Below, in pieces: positions 32,836-40,486 of a stretch of 64,000 nucleotides of DNA. The DNA lies in the NCBI GenBank assembly GCA_037133095.1, contig JBAXOT010000003.1, positions 40,942-104,941 on the forward strand, given 5' to 3'. The position numbers were made by a program, and so were the translations under genes. This DNA comes from CAIMZW01 sp037133095. GTDB taxonomy: Bacteria; Actinomycetota; Actinomycetes; Nanopelagicales; Nanopelagicaceae. The notes under the pieces are model-generated. The model ran no database searches, had not been told where the DNA came from, and worked only from the letters and a program-made list of their open reading frames with translations. Every line of letters starts with the position of its first letter. Positions within the stretch are counted from its first letter, which is position 1.

Positions 32836-33927
32836 TTAACGCTCTACCGATCCGGTGATGAATTCTTCAACGCGATTAAATGCAACTTCGTCGCTGTATT
32901 GCACCGGTGGTGACTTCATAAAGTAACTTGAGGGTGAAAGCAATGGGCCACCGATACCGCGATCAAGAGCAATCTTTGCGCAACGGAGCGCGTCGATGAT
33001 GACTCCCGCAGAGTTTGGTGAATCCCAAACCTCTAGTTTGTATTCGAGATTGAGCGGAACATCGCCAAAGGCGCGTCCTTCAAGGCGAACATACGCCCAT
33101 TTGCGATCATCAAGCCATGGGATGTAATCCGAAGGTCCAATGTGAACATTGCGAGCGCCTAGGTCGTAATCCAGTTGTGAAGTTACGGATTGAGTCTTGG
33201 AAATCTTCTTTGACTCCAGGCGATCTCGTTCTAACATGTTCTTAAAGTCCATATTTCCGCCGACATTAAGTTGGTAGGTGCGGTCCAAGTGAACTCCGCG
33301 ATCTTGAAACAACTTTGCCATAATGCGGTGCGTGATGGTGGCACCAACCTGTGACTTAATGTCATCGCCGACAATTGGCAACCCGGCTGCGGTGAACTTA
33401 TCCGCCCAGACCGGATCGGATGCGATAAAGACTGGTAGCGCGTTAACGAAAGCACAACCAGCATCGATTGCGCACTGTGCGTAGTACTTTGCGGCTTCTT
33501 CAGAACCAACCGGCAAATAACAAATGACGACATCTACCTTGGCATCTTTGAAGGTTTGCACAACATCTACTGGAGTGGCGTCTGATTCAACGATAGTTTC
33601 GCGATAGTAACGACCGAGTCCGTCCAGCGTGACACCTCTTTGAACGGTAAGACCCGTGGCTGCAACATCGGCAAATTTAATGGTGTTGTTTTCACTCGCC
33701 CACATTGCCTCTGCTAGGTCCAGGCCAACCTTTTTGGCATCGACATCGAGGGCGACGACGAAATTCACATCGCTGATGTGATAACCGCCCAACACTGGGT
33801 GCATGAGCCCAGGGATTTCGGTGTCTGGCGTGGCGTCCTTGTAGTAAGTGACACCTTGGATGAGCGAGTTGGCGCAGTTTCCTACTCCAATAATCGCTAC
33901 GCGAATCTCTCCATTATTTCCGTTCAC
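32836..33927 (-). CDS. ino1: Inositol-3-phosphate synthase
   Basis: Converts glucose 6-phosphate to inositol 3-phosphate with NAD, the first step toward phosphatidylinositol, PI mannosides and mycothiol. The 363-residue length is that of the actinobacterial form. Visible motifs: N-terminal Rossmann loop [16 protein letters not shown], the catalytic-domain [28 protein letters not shown], and [25 protein letters not shown]. It is the second gene of a two-gene operon with a PadR regulator (4-nt overlap), a common actinobacterial pair. The pimB-like gene at 43468 would use its product downstream. Confidence 0.95.
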   Translation of the reverse strand: MNGNNGEIRVAIIGVGNCANSLIQGVTYYKDATPDTEIPGLMHPVLGGYHISDVNFVVALDVDAKKVGLDLAEAMWASENNTIKFADVAATGLTVQRGVTLDGLGRYYRETIVESDATPVDVVQTFKDAKVDVVICYLPVGSEEAAKYYAQCAIDAGCAFVNALPVFIASDPVWADKFTAAGLPIVGDDIKSQVGATITHRIMAKLFQDRGVHLDRTYQLNVGGNMDFKNMLERDRLESKKISKTQSVTSQLDYDLGARNVHIGPSDYIPWLDDRKWAYVRLEGRAFGDVPLNLEYKLEVWDSPNSAGVIIDALRCAKIALDRGIGGPLLSPSSYFMKSPPVQYSDEVAFNRVEEFITGSVER

Positions 33928-34466
33928 GAGGATTTCCTTTCGGTATTTATCATTTCAACGAGCCAAGCAATCTCTCGCTCGGCTGATTCCAATGAGTGAC
34001 GACGCCACTCAACTAAATATTTATCTATGCCCGCTGGGAGCTTTTCCAATTCGCTACGAAGAATCTCGGCCTTCTCCGCCAACCTGCGATGGCGGCCTTC
34101 CAAGATCTGCAATCGGTTTCGTTGTGGGGTTGGGCCAAAGAAGGCGAACCTCACTTCGAAACTTTCGTCATCCCAAGACTCGGGACCAGTGCTTTCCGCC
34201 AAGGAGGCGAAACGAGTGCTGCCTTTTTTGGTGATGGCGTAGACAATTCGAGAACGCCGGGAGAGTCCGCCTAAATCCGACAGTGTTTCTTCAATCAGCC
34301 CCGACTCCAACATCCGACGAAGTTGCGGGTATAAAACCGAAAACGAGAGCGCGCGAAATGGCCCGTAAATTGAGATCATTCGCTTGCGTAGTTCGTAACC
34401 GTGGAGCGGGCTTTGGGAAAGCAGACCCAAAAGGGCGAATTCCAGCGAATCTGAGCGTGATCGCAT
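33924..34466 (-). CDS. PadR-family transcriptional regulator
   Basis: A 180-residue PadR protein: winged helix at the N-terminus ([23 protein letters not shown], then [17 protein letters not shown]), a small AKKGS-type wing ([14 protein letters not shown]) and a C-terminal antiparallel coiled coil (about 110-175) for dimerisation. GGGAAGGGG serves as ribosome-binding site. It overlaps ino1 by 4 nt and should control its own operon through the ATATCG/CGATAT cluster in the upstream intergenic region. The effector is unknown. Confidence 0.92.
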   Translation of the reverse strand: MRSRSDSLEFALLGLLSQSPLHGYELRKRMISIYGPFRALSFSVLYPQLRRMLESGLIEETLSDLGGLSRRSRIVYAITKKGSTRFASLAESTGPESWDDESFEVRFAFFGPTPQRNRLQILEGRHRRLAEKAEILRSELEKLPAGIDKYLVEWRRHSLESAEREIAWLVEMINTERKSS

Positions 34467-34513
34467 TAGTGCCCCTTCCCATGGATCTCAAGTTTCGCCC
34501 GTATAGCGAGTGG

Positions 34514-34586
34514 TTATATCGAATGTTTATATCGAATGTTTATATCGTTTCGATATATCTAGGCGATAGTTAATCCGATATATCCG
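34514..34586. promoter_or_regulatory. Clustered ATATCG half-sites, candidate PadR operator
   Basis: TTATATCG occurs three times with 13-bp period (34514-34521, 34527-34534, 34540-34547), followed by the inverted CGATATAT (34551-34558) and CGATATAT again (34576-34583). ATATCG-TTT-CGATAT (about 34542-34556) is a perfect palindrome. The cluster sits between divergent padR-ino1 and lysE, so it can control both. Confidence 0.75.
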
Positions 34587-34624
34587 AGAGATGCAAATTG
34601 AACGCACCGTTACACTCCACTTTT

Positions 34625-35275
34625 ATGCCGGTCGTCATCCCCTCCCGAATCTGGGAATATGTCATTGCCGCAATTGTCATCATTTTGGCGCCCGGGCCGA
34701 GCGTACTTTTCGTGATTGCCCGCGCAATTGCCTGGGGCAGGGCCACAGCGGTCGCCACCGTGGCGGGAAATGTCTTGGGTGCTTTCACCCTCTCCCTTGT
34801 CGTCGCATTCGGTCTGGGACCGATTCTCCAGCGTTCCCACCTGGCATTTACGAGCGTTCAGCTCCTGGGGGGCGGGTATCTGATCTACATGGGAATCGAT
34901 GCCATCCGCCATAGCCCGATCCATGCGGCAGATATGACCTCACAGGGAGATATCAGACCGACGCCGCTTCGTTCCGCGTGGGATGGCTATTGGGTAGGGG
35001 CGTTCAATCCCAAAGGAATGGTCTTCTTTGCTGCGATTTTGCCCCAATTCGTCGATCGCACTAAGGGACATGTCACCTCTCAACTTGTTCTCATGGGGGC
35101 GATTTTTGCCATCCTGGCTTTTTTCTCGGACGCCACATGGGGTGTTATTGCTGGCACGATTCGTAATTGGTTGGCTACGGAAATAAAGCGACTGGTCCGG
35201 ATGCGGATCGCTGGTGGCACGGTCATGATTATTTTGGGTCTTTTTACGATGATTTCAGCCATCTTTCGAGCCTAA
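34625..35275 (+). CDS. LysE/RhtB-family amino acid exporter
   Basis: A 216-residue membrane protein with about six helices. The LysE-family mark is ILAPGPSVLFVIARAIAWGRATAVATVAGNVLG near the N-terminus, followed by GGGYLIYMGIDAIR and AFNPKGMVFFAAILPQFVD. Relatives export lysine, threonine, homoserine or other small molecules. ATG 34625 gives the usual 22-residue distance to the LAPGP motif, and TACACT (34611-34616) eight bases before it allows a leaderless mRNA; an in-frame TTG at 34598 with GAGAG upstream is the alternative. It is divergent from padR and probably in its regulon. Confidence 0.88.
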   Translation: MPVVIPSRIWEYVIAAIVIILAPGPSVLFVIARAIAWGRATAVATVAGNVLGAFTLSLVVAFGLGPILQRSHLAFTSVQLLGGGYLIYMGIDAIRHSPIHAADMTSQGDIRPTPLRSAWDGYWVGAFNPKGMVFFAAILPQFVDRTKGHVTSQLVLMGAIFAILAFFSDATWGVIAGTIRNWLATEIKRLVRMRIAGGTVMIILGLFTMISAIFRA

Positions 35276-35320
35276 CTCTCGCCCCGCACACCTGCACCGT
35301 TGCATTTCGTCAGTGCTTAA

Positions 35321-35381
35321 CGAGAGACTTCTCGCACCCAAAAAACATGCGAGAAATAACAGGCAAGGGCATGATCCTTGC
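35321..35381. other. Nested inverted repeats before the nuclease gene
   Basis: Three short perfect inverted repeats lie in the 121-bp gap: CGAGA-GACT-TCTCG (35321-35334), TTCTCGCA/TGCGAGAA (35329-35336, 35348-35355) and GCAAGG/CCTTGC (35363-35368, 35376-35381). The first two are mutually exclusive structures. They could be a terminator for lysE or a switchable leader for the next gene. Confidence 0.4.
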
Positions 35382-35396
35382 GGATAAGTAGGAGCC

Positions 35397-36071
35397 ATGA
35401 GTAACCCACGCAGCAATATTTCCCCGAGCGATCTCACCTTCTCTTGGGATGGTTGCCATCGGTGCCTCTGGCTCACCTACAACCATCAGATTAAAGCGCC
35501 GCTTTTCATGCCTCTGGTGGGTGAATTAGCCGATATGCAAGAACGGCATTACAAAGGACGACGGAGTGAAGAATTAGGTGCCGGGCTGCCCTCTGGCCAA
35601 GTGATATCTCATGGTGGCTGGGTTCACTCCAACCCGATTTCGGTCGCCGGAATCGAGACGCCATTCTCCATCCGAGGAAAGTACGACTTGCTGCTCAAAT
35701 TTGATGATGGCACTTACGGGATTATTGATTGTAAATTTCAGGGAAAACTAAATGATAAAAGTGCGTTCTACTCCCCCCAACTTGAGGCCTATGCCTTCGC
35801 ACTAGAAAACCCGGCCAAAGAAGAGCCAAAACAGGTTTCGGTATTAGGGCTTATGGTCTGGTCACTCAAGTCCCCCCGGGGAAACCCTAATGATGGCTTC
35901 GGCTTGGATGTGGATTGGCAGTGGTATCCGATCGCGCGCGACCCTGCAGCTTTACAGCAGAGATTTGCTGACTTTATTTCGGTGATTTCGGGTGAAATGC
36001 CGGAATCTAAGGCTTCTTGCGAACAATGTCGCTATCTCAACGCCCGCCGAGAAATTATCGGAATTGGCTAG
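35397..36071 (+). CDS. Orphan Cas4/RecB-like PD-(D/E)XK nuclease with Fe-S cysteines
   Basis: A 224-residue single-domain protein with the RecB-family nuclease core: GKYDLLLKF (Asp97), IIDCKFQ (Asp111 and Lys113) and the QxxxY motif SPQLEAYAF (Gln128, Tyr132). Two CxxC pairs bracket the domain, Cys20/Cys23 (DGCHRCLW) and Cys208/Cys211 (CEQCRY), the pattern that holds a [4Fe-4S] cluster in Cas4 and AddB-type nucleases. No CRISPR array, cas gene or helicase is nearby. It may be a 5' exonuclease in DNA repair. AGGAGCC precedes the ATG. Confidence 0.8.
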   Translation: MSNPRSNISPSDLTFSWDGCHRCLWLTYNHQIKAPLFMPLVGELADMQERHYKGRRSEELGAGLPSGQVISHGGWVHSNPISVAGIETPFSIRGKYDLLLKFDDGTYGIIDCKFQGKLNDKSAFYSPQLEAYAFALENPAKEEPKQVSVLGLMVWSLKSPRGNPNDGFGLDVDWQWYPIARDPAALQQRFADFISVISGEMPESKASCEQCRYLNARREIIGIG

Positions 36072-36083
36072 CCGAACTCGGGA

Positions 36084-36791
36084 TTATTCTTCATCCTCAT
36101 TTTCCTCGCCCGCTTCGCGAGATTTCTTTACCAACAGCGCCTTCGCCTCTGATGCATACATATCAACATATTCTTGCCCCGACAGAGCCTGAATAGAATT
36201 CATAATTCGATCGGTAATTTCCCGCAACAATTTCAAGTCATTGGAATCCCCATCGAAGTACATCGGTTCGCCAAAAATCATTTCCACCCGACGCACTTTT
36301 GGTACTACCTGACCAGTAGGTTGAATTTCCGCTGTATTGAACATCGCGACTGGTACAACTGCCGCGCCTGAATCGATCGCCATTCGCGCAATTCCAGTTC
36401 GACCTTTATATAACTTGCCATCGGGCGAGCGGGTGCCTTCAGGATAAATTCCGATGCAATCGCCTTCTTCAAGTAATTTCAGACCTGTGAGAATTGCTGC
36501 TTCACTTCGTCGACCTCCGGATCGATCCACCGGGACCTGTCCTAAGGCAATGAAAGTTATCTTCTTGATAAAGCCTTTGAGGCCGGGTGAGGTGAAATAT
36601 TCACTTTTCGCTAGAAATGTCACTTTGCGAGGCACGACAAGCGGCATAAATATTGAATCACTGAAAGAGAGGTGATTCGAGGCAATAATCACTGGACCAG
36701 TATGCGCAACGTTCCGCAGCCCCGTAACTTTTGGGCGGAAAAGCAGAGTCAAAATTGGAATCAGGAACGACTTCAGAAGTCGATAAACCAT
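36084..36791 (-). CDS. plsC: 1-acyl-sn-glycerol-3-phosphate acyltransferase
   Basis: A 235-residue PlsC-type acyltransferase that adds the second acyl chain in phosphatidic acid synthesis at the inner membrane. The NHxxxxD motif is present (SNHLSFSDSIFMP), as are FIALGQVPVDRSGG and IYPEGTRSPDGKLYKG (motif III, EGTR). The N-terminus is a hydrophobic anchor (YRLLKSFLIPILTLLF). GAGGGGA lies before the ATG. It belongs to the conserved actinobacterial envelope block that continues through the SRPBCC, fadD, pimB and NlpC genes. Confidence 0.93.
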   Translation of the reverse strand: MVYRLLKSFLIPILTLLFRPKVTGLRNVAHTGPVIIASNHLSFSDSIFMPLVVPRKVTFLAKSEYFTSPGLKGFIKKITFIALGQVPVDRSGGRRSEAAILTGLKLLEEGDCIGIYPEGTRSPDGKLYKGRTGIARMAIDSGAAVVPVAMFNTAEIQPTGQVVPKVRRVEMIFGEPMYFDGDSNDLKLLREITDRIMNSIQALSGQEYVDMYASEAKALLVKKSREAGEENEDEE

Positions 36792-36884
36792 CTGATCCCC
36801 TCACTTTCCTTGCCGGCGTTAATCGCGGAAAAACTACAGGTCATAATTTAGGGGTTATTACCCCATCTGTGACACCATCTGAGC

Positions 36885-38006
36885 GTGACCGATATCCCAA
36901 ACTCGGAAGAGTTGACCCTCCCAGGCTCCAAAATCGGCGTTTTGATTCTCCATGGCTTCACCGGATCACCGGCTTCGGTATTGCCATGGGCCAGAGGAAT
37001 CCACGCGGCGGGCTATACGGTGAGAGTTCCACGGTTGCCAGGTCACGGCACAACGTGGGTCGATCTCAATCACACGCGTTGGGAAGATTGGTATGGGGCG
37101 GTTGAAAAAGAGTTGCTCGCATTATCGGTGCATTGCAGTCGAATTTTTGTTGCAGGGTTCTCCGTTGGTGGTGCGCTTGCCTTGCGACTAGCGCAAGTCC
37201 ACGGGACAAAAATTGAAGGTCTCATATTGCTCAACCCATCGGTCACCCCCGACAGGAAAATCTACAAGTTACTCCCGGTTCTGCAGTACTTGATTCCGTC
37301 TGTAAAGGGTGGGCCATCAGATGTTTCGCTTAGCGGGGCGCCCAAACATGGTTATGGTCGGATCCCGCTGCGCGCTCTTAATTCTCTACGAGGTCTTTGG
37401 AAATATGTAGAGCGAGATCTCTATTTGGTGGACACGCCATTAATGGTGGGCTACTCAATCAATGATCATGTTGTTAGCCCTGACAACAGTGAGATAGTTA
37501 TCGATAACGTTTATTCGGTTGATATCCGTGAAGTCATTTTCGAGCACTCATTTCACAATGTAGCGTTAGATGTGGAATCTGAAGCACTAACAGAAGAGAC
37601 CATTTCATTCATCGAAGATGTTCTCACTGGTGAACTTCGTTCTGCAGGAGACGCTGACGAACGCGAACTTATTGATGCCGAGTTCGAGGCGATAGTTTCA
37701 GGGCTCTCACTCGATCTTTCCGAACCAACTACTTACCTTGATGAATTAGAAGCCGCCGAAAATTTGCCTGACGAAAAATTTACGCCGCCCGATCCCATCA
37801 TCCCGCCGCCGGACCAAGTCCAACGCGCAGGGTTGGTTGGTCTCATCGGCGGCTTGCTCTACACCTTTTTCCATTTAGTCTTCCATCTCGATTTTCTCGG
37901 ACTCGGACCTTGGCCGGGGATTGTCGCCTTCATCGCCGGTATTGCGATCTACATTTGGCGAACGGCACGTTCTCCAGATGAATATGGGGATGGGGCGGTT
38001 CTTTAA
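36885..38006 (+). CDS. Alpha/beta hydrolase with C-terminal membrane segments
   Basis: The 373-residue protein has a carboxylesterase/monoacylglycerol lipase-type hydrolase domain (about residues 15-245): VLILHGFTGSPAS oxyanion region, nucleophile Ser in FVAGFSVGGALAL, and candidate Asp and His in VGYSINDHVVSP and FEHSFHNVALD. The C-terminal third is unusual: an acidic stretch (about 250-320) and then two hydrophobic segments (GLVGLIGGLLYTFFHLVF and GIVAFIAGIAIYIW), anchoring it to the membrane. Start is GTG. A small inverted repeat GGGGT-TATT-ACCCC (36851-36864) precedes it. It may act on acyl glycerols or lipids made by the neighbouring plsC product. Confidence 0.82.
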   Translation: MTDIPNSEELTLPGSKIGVLILHGFTGSPASVLPWARGIHAAGYTVRVPRLPGHGTTWVDLNHTRWEDWYGAVEKELLALSVHCSRIFVAGFSVGGALALRLAQVHGTKIEGLILLNPSVTPDRKIYKLLPVLQYLIPSVKGGPSDVSLSGAPKHGYGRIPLRALNSLRGLWKYVERDLYLVDTPLMVGYSINDHVVSPDNSEIVIDNVYSVDIREVIFEHSFHNVALDVESEALTEETISFIEDVLTGELRSAGDADERELIDAEFEAIVSGLSLDLSEPTTYLDELEAAENLPDEKFTPPDPIIPPPDQVQRAGLVGLIGGLLYTFFHLVFHLDFLGLGPWPGIVAFIAGIAIYIWRTARSPDEYGDGAVL

Positions 38007-38043
38007 CCCACTTTTTTTCTAGTAAATTCATTAGGCTATCGAG

Positions 38044-39021
38044 ATGACATTTACTTGGGGAATTATCGGTACTGGTGGAATTGCCGGAGCATTCGTTAGG
38101 GACCTTTCCTACACCGAGGACCATAAGGCTGTTGCGGTCGGCTCTCGTTCCTTGGAGGGTGCAGACAGGTTCGGTGAAGAAAATGGGATTGCTGATCGAT
38201 ACTCGAGCTATGAAGCCTTAGTCAACGAGGCCCAGGTCGATGCGATCTATGTTGCAACTCCGCATCCCGATCATTCGCGTTCGACGGTTATTGCACTCAA
38301 TGCTGGCAAGCCTGTGCTTTGCGAAAAACCCTTTGCGATGTCCGCAAAACAAACGTCCGAAATGATCGGAGCGGCCCGCGCAAATAATGTGATGTTAATG
38401 GAAGCCATGTGGGCCAGATTTCTGCCGCACATGCATGAAATTAGAACCATAATTAATAACGGAGTTATTGGAGAAATTATTTCGGTGCAAGCAGACCACG
38501 GCCAATGGTTTCCGGAAGATCCCAAATTCAGACTATTCGCGCCGGAGCTCGGTGGAGGTGCACTACTTGACTTGGGGATATATCCCGTCAGCTTTGCGCA
38601 TATGGTCCTCGGAAAACCATCGAAAATTACTGCGGTTTCAGACCCTGCGTTCACTGGTGTAGATGCTCAAACCAGCGCAATATTTCAATATCCAAATGGC
38701 GCGCACGCAATTTTGACGACCACGCTCTCTTCCGCGACTCCCTGTGCCGCGGTGATTTCAGGCACCCTTGGTCGAATTGAAATTGATAGAACTTTCTATG
38801 CACCGACATCTTTCCGTGTCACCTTGCGGTCCGGAGAAGTCACCGAATTCCCACGAAATTATGTTGGACACGGACTGCGCGAGCAAGCAATTGAATTTGC
38901 TCGATGTGTCCGCGCTGGACTCACCGAATCACCGATTCTCACACTTTCGGAGACCTTTGACATCATGTCGAGCCTGGATGAAATACGATCCCAGATTGGT
39001 CTCACTTACGAAGTTGAGTAA
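38044..39021 (+). CDS. Gfo/Idh/MocA-family oxidoreductase
   Basis: A 325-residue NAD(P)-dependent dehydrogenase: Rossmann start TWGIIGTGGIAGAFVRDL, DAIYVATPHPDHS, the catalytic-site CEKPFAM (Lys), and LGGGALLDLGIYPVSFAHMV. Members act on sugars, inositols or dihydrodiols. TAGGCT (38032-38037) lies six bases before the ATG, a clear leaderless arrangement. It converges on the ROK kinase gene with a 6-bp gap. The substrate is not evident; the neighbouring kinase hints at sugar metabolism. Confidence 0.9.
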   Translation: MTFTWGIIGTGGIAGAFVRDLSYTEDHKAVAVGSRSLEGADRFGEENGIADRYSSYEALVNEAQVDAIYVATPHPDHSRSTVIALNAGKPVLCEKPFAMSAKQTSEMIGAARANNVMLMEAMWARFLPHMHEIRTIINNGVIGEIISVQADHGQWFPEDPKFRLFAPELGGGALLDLGIYPVSFAHMVLGKPSKITAVSDPAFTGVDAQTSAIFQYPNGAHAILTTTLSSATPCAAVISGTLGRIEIDRTFYAPTSFRVTLRSGEVTEFPRNYVGHGLREQAIEFARCVRAGLTESPILTLSETFDIMSSLDEIRSQIGLTYEVE

Positions 39022-39027
39022 TAAAAT

Positions 39028-39975
39028 TTAGTGTCGAGCTAAATCTGCCACTCCAACTAATCCCGCATCATTGCCAAGAGTCGCCGCAACTACTTTGGGG
39101 CTGGGATGCTTTCCAGCAAATGGCATATACCGTTCCATCGCGACTCGGGTTGGTGCCAGCAAAATCTCCCCTGCATCAATTACTCCCCCACCTATGACGA
39201 CGAGCGCTGGATCAAGGACCATAGAAAGCGTCGCAATACCTGCACCTAACCATTGCGCAGTGGTATTGAAGGCAGCCAGTGCAACCGCGTCGCCTTCGCG
39301 AGCAGCTTCGGTGATGTGACGCCCAGATAAACCTTCAAGCGTTCCGTCTCCTCGCGCTAATAAATTATGAGCCATATCTGGCGTGGCACTTATAGATTCT
39401 CTTGTGTGGCGCATCAAAGCATTGCCCGATGCATATTGTTCAAAACAACCACGGGCACCACAGCCACAGAGATGACCTTCTGGCACGACTCGGATATGAC
39501 CAAACTCAGCTGCAACTCCGAAAGCACCTCTATGCAAAGCACCGCCCACAACAACGCCACCGCCGATTCCGGTTCCTACCGTCAGCATCATCACGTTATC
39601 TTCGCCACGACCAGCGCCGTGCTTGGCTTCGCCCCAAGCCGCGGAATTTGCATCGTTCTCGATCACCACGTTCAACCCAACAAGTACAGAAATTTCTTTT
39701 TGAAGGTCAAGACCATTCCACCCGGAAATGTTGGGGGTTGCCAGCATCGTCTTTCTATCTGATGAGACAAAACCGGCAGCCGAAATTCCTACCGTCTCCA
39801 CCGCGTGCGATTGCAATAACTCATGAATGACTTCAGCGATGGTTTGCGTGAGGGCCGAACCGCCCTGTTTCGGCGTGTCTTTGCGCGATCGCGTAAGAAT
39901 ATTTCCGGCGACATCAACGACACCACCGAGCACTTTCGTGCCACCAACATCAACGCCAATGCTGAGATCGCTCAC
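39028..39975 (-). CDS. ROK-family glucokinase
   Basis: A 315-residue ROK sugar kinase: phosphate-binding IGVDVGGTKVLGGVVD, catalytic Asp in IENDANSAAWGEA, GTGIGGGVVVGG, and the zinc-binding CGCGARGCFEQYASG preceded by AEFGHIRV with its conserved EFGH. These support glucose phosphorylation with ATP (or polyphosphate). It starts 6 bp after the SRPBCC stop, so the two are co-transcribed. ATTTAG/CTAAAT (39026-39044) overlaps its stop and might form a weak terminator. Confidence 0.92.
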   Translation of the reverse strand: MSDLSIGVDVGGTKVLGGVVDVAGNILTRSRKDTPKQGGSALTQTIAEVIHELLQSHAVETVGISAAGFVSSDRKTMLATPNISGWNGLDLQKEISVLVGLNVVIENDANSAAWGEAKHGAGRGEDNVMMLTVGTGIGGGVVVGGALHRGAFGVAAEFGHIRVVPEGHLCGCGARGCFEQYASGNALMRHTRESISATPDMAHNLLARGDGTLEGLSGRHITEAAREGDAVALAAFNTTAQWLGAGIATLSMVLDPALVVIGGGVIDAGEILLAPTRVAMERYMPFAGKHPSPKVVAATLGNDAGLVGVADLARH

Positions 39976-39981
39976 GAGCCT

Positions 39982-40419
39982 TTATTCCTCGATCTTCTTC
40001 TTCAACTGAGAAAGAGCAAGGTCAATAGTTGCCAACTCTGCTTTCTTGCGCATCATTGAAGGAACGGGCATAGAGAGTCCCACCTTCAACTCGTAGGTAA
40101 CTTTCGTCTGATCTTCGCCAATATCTTCAACGAGATAGGCACCCGTCATTTCGGTCAATAGGTCTGCGTCATCGAGGGAAAATTCGAGTCGCCCTGGGGC
40201 TTGCGCCCAGTCGTAGTCCAATGTCACCGTGTCCCGCATAACTCCGGCATCAATAACAATCTTGGCCTTAGTGGCGCGCCCGGCACCGTCGGTAGCCAAA
40301 ACTTCCACCGATTTAATCGCGGTGGACCAATCAGGGTAGCCAGCAATATCAAAGAGGGTCGCACTAACTTCAGCGGCCGAACCATCGACCACAATTGAAT
40401 TTTCAGAAGAATCGCTCAT
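39982..40419 (-). CDS. SRPBCC-family lipid/polyketide-binding-like protein
   Basis: A 145-residue SRPBCC (START-like) protein: NSIVVDGSAAEVSATLFDIAGYPDWSTAIKSVEVL opening helix-loop, an antiparallel strand series (RDTVTLDYDW, LEFSLDDADLLTEMTGAYLVEDIGED) and a C-terminal helix (LATIDLALSQLKKKIEE). The hydrophobic cavity of such proteins binds lipids. In many actinobacteria it sits next to the fadD15-type ligase, as here, divergently. TAATCT (40431-40426, minus strand) lies six bases before the ATG, so the transcript should be leaderless. Confidence 0.88.
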   Translation of the reverse strand: MSDSSENSIVVDGSAAEVSATLFDIAGYPDWSTAIKSVEVLATDGAGRATKAKIVIDAGVMRDTVTLDYDWAQAPGRLEFSLDDADLLTEMTGAYLVEDIGEDQTKVTYELKVGLSMPVPSMMRKKAELATIDLALSQLKKKIEE

Positions 40420-40425
40420 GGGAAA

Positions 40426-40480
40426 AGATTACCTGCTTGGCGGCTACATCTAGCCAATTCTCTCGGCGAACAGATAGCGT
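40426..40480. promoter_or_regulatory. Divergent leaderless promoters, SRPBCC and acyl-CoA ligase
   Basis: TAATCT (40431-40426, minus strand) serves the SRPBCC gene and TAGCGT (40475-40480) the ligase; each is exactly six bases from its ATG. The 67-bp gap holds both promoters and no ribosome-binding site. Confidence 0.6.
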
Positions 40481-40486
40481 TGGAAC

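Noticed and set aside
36851..36864. GGGGT-TATT-ACCCC inverted repeat as operator of the hydrolase gene
   Set aside because: Arms are only 5 bp and no second copy or cognate regulator is evident.
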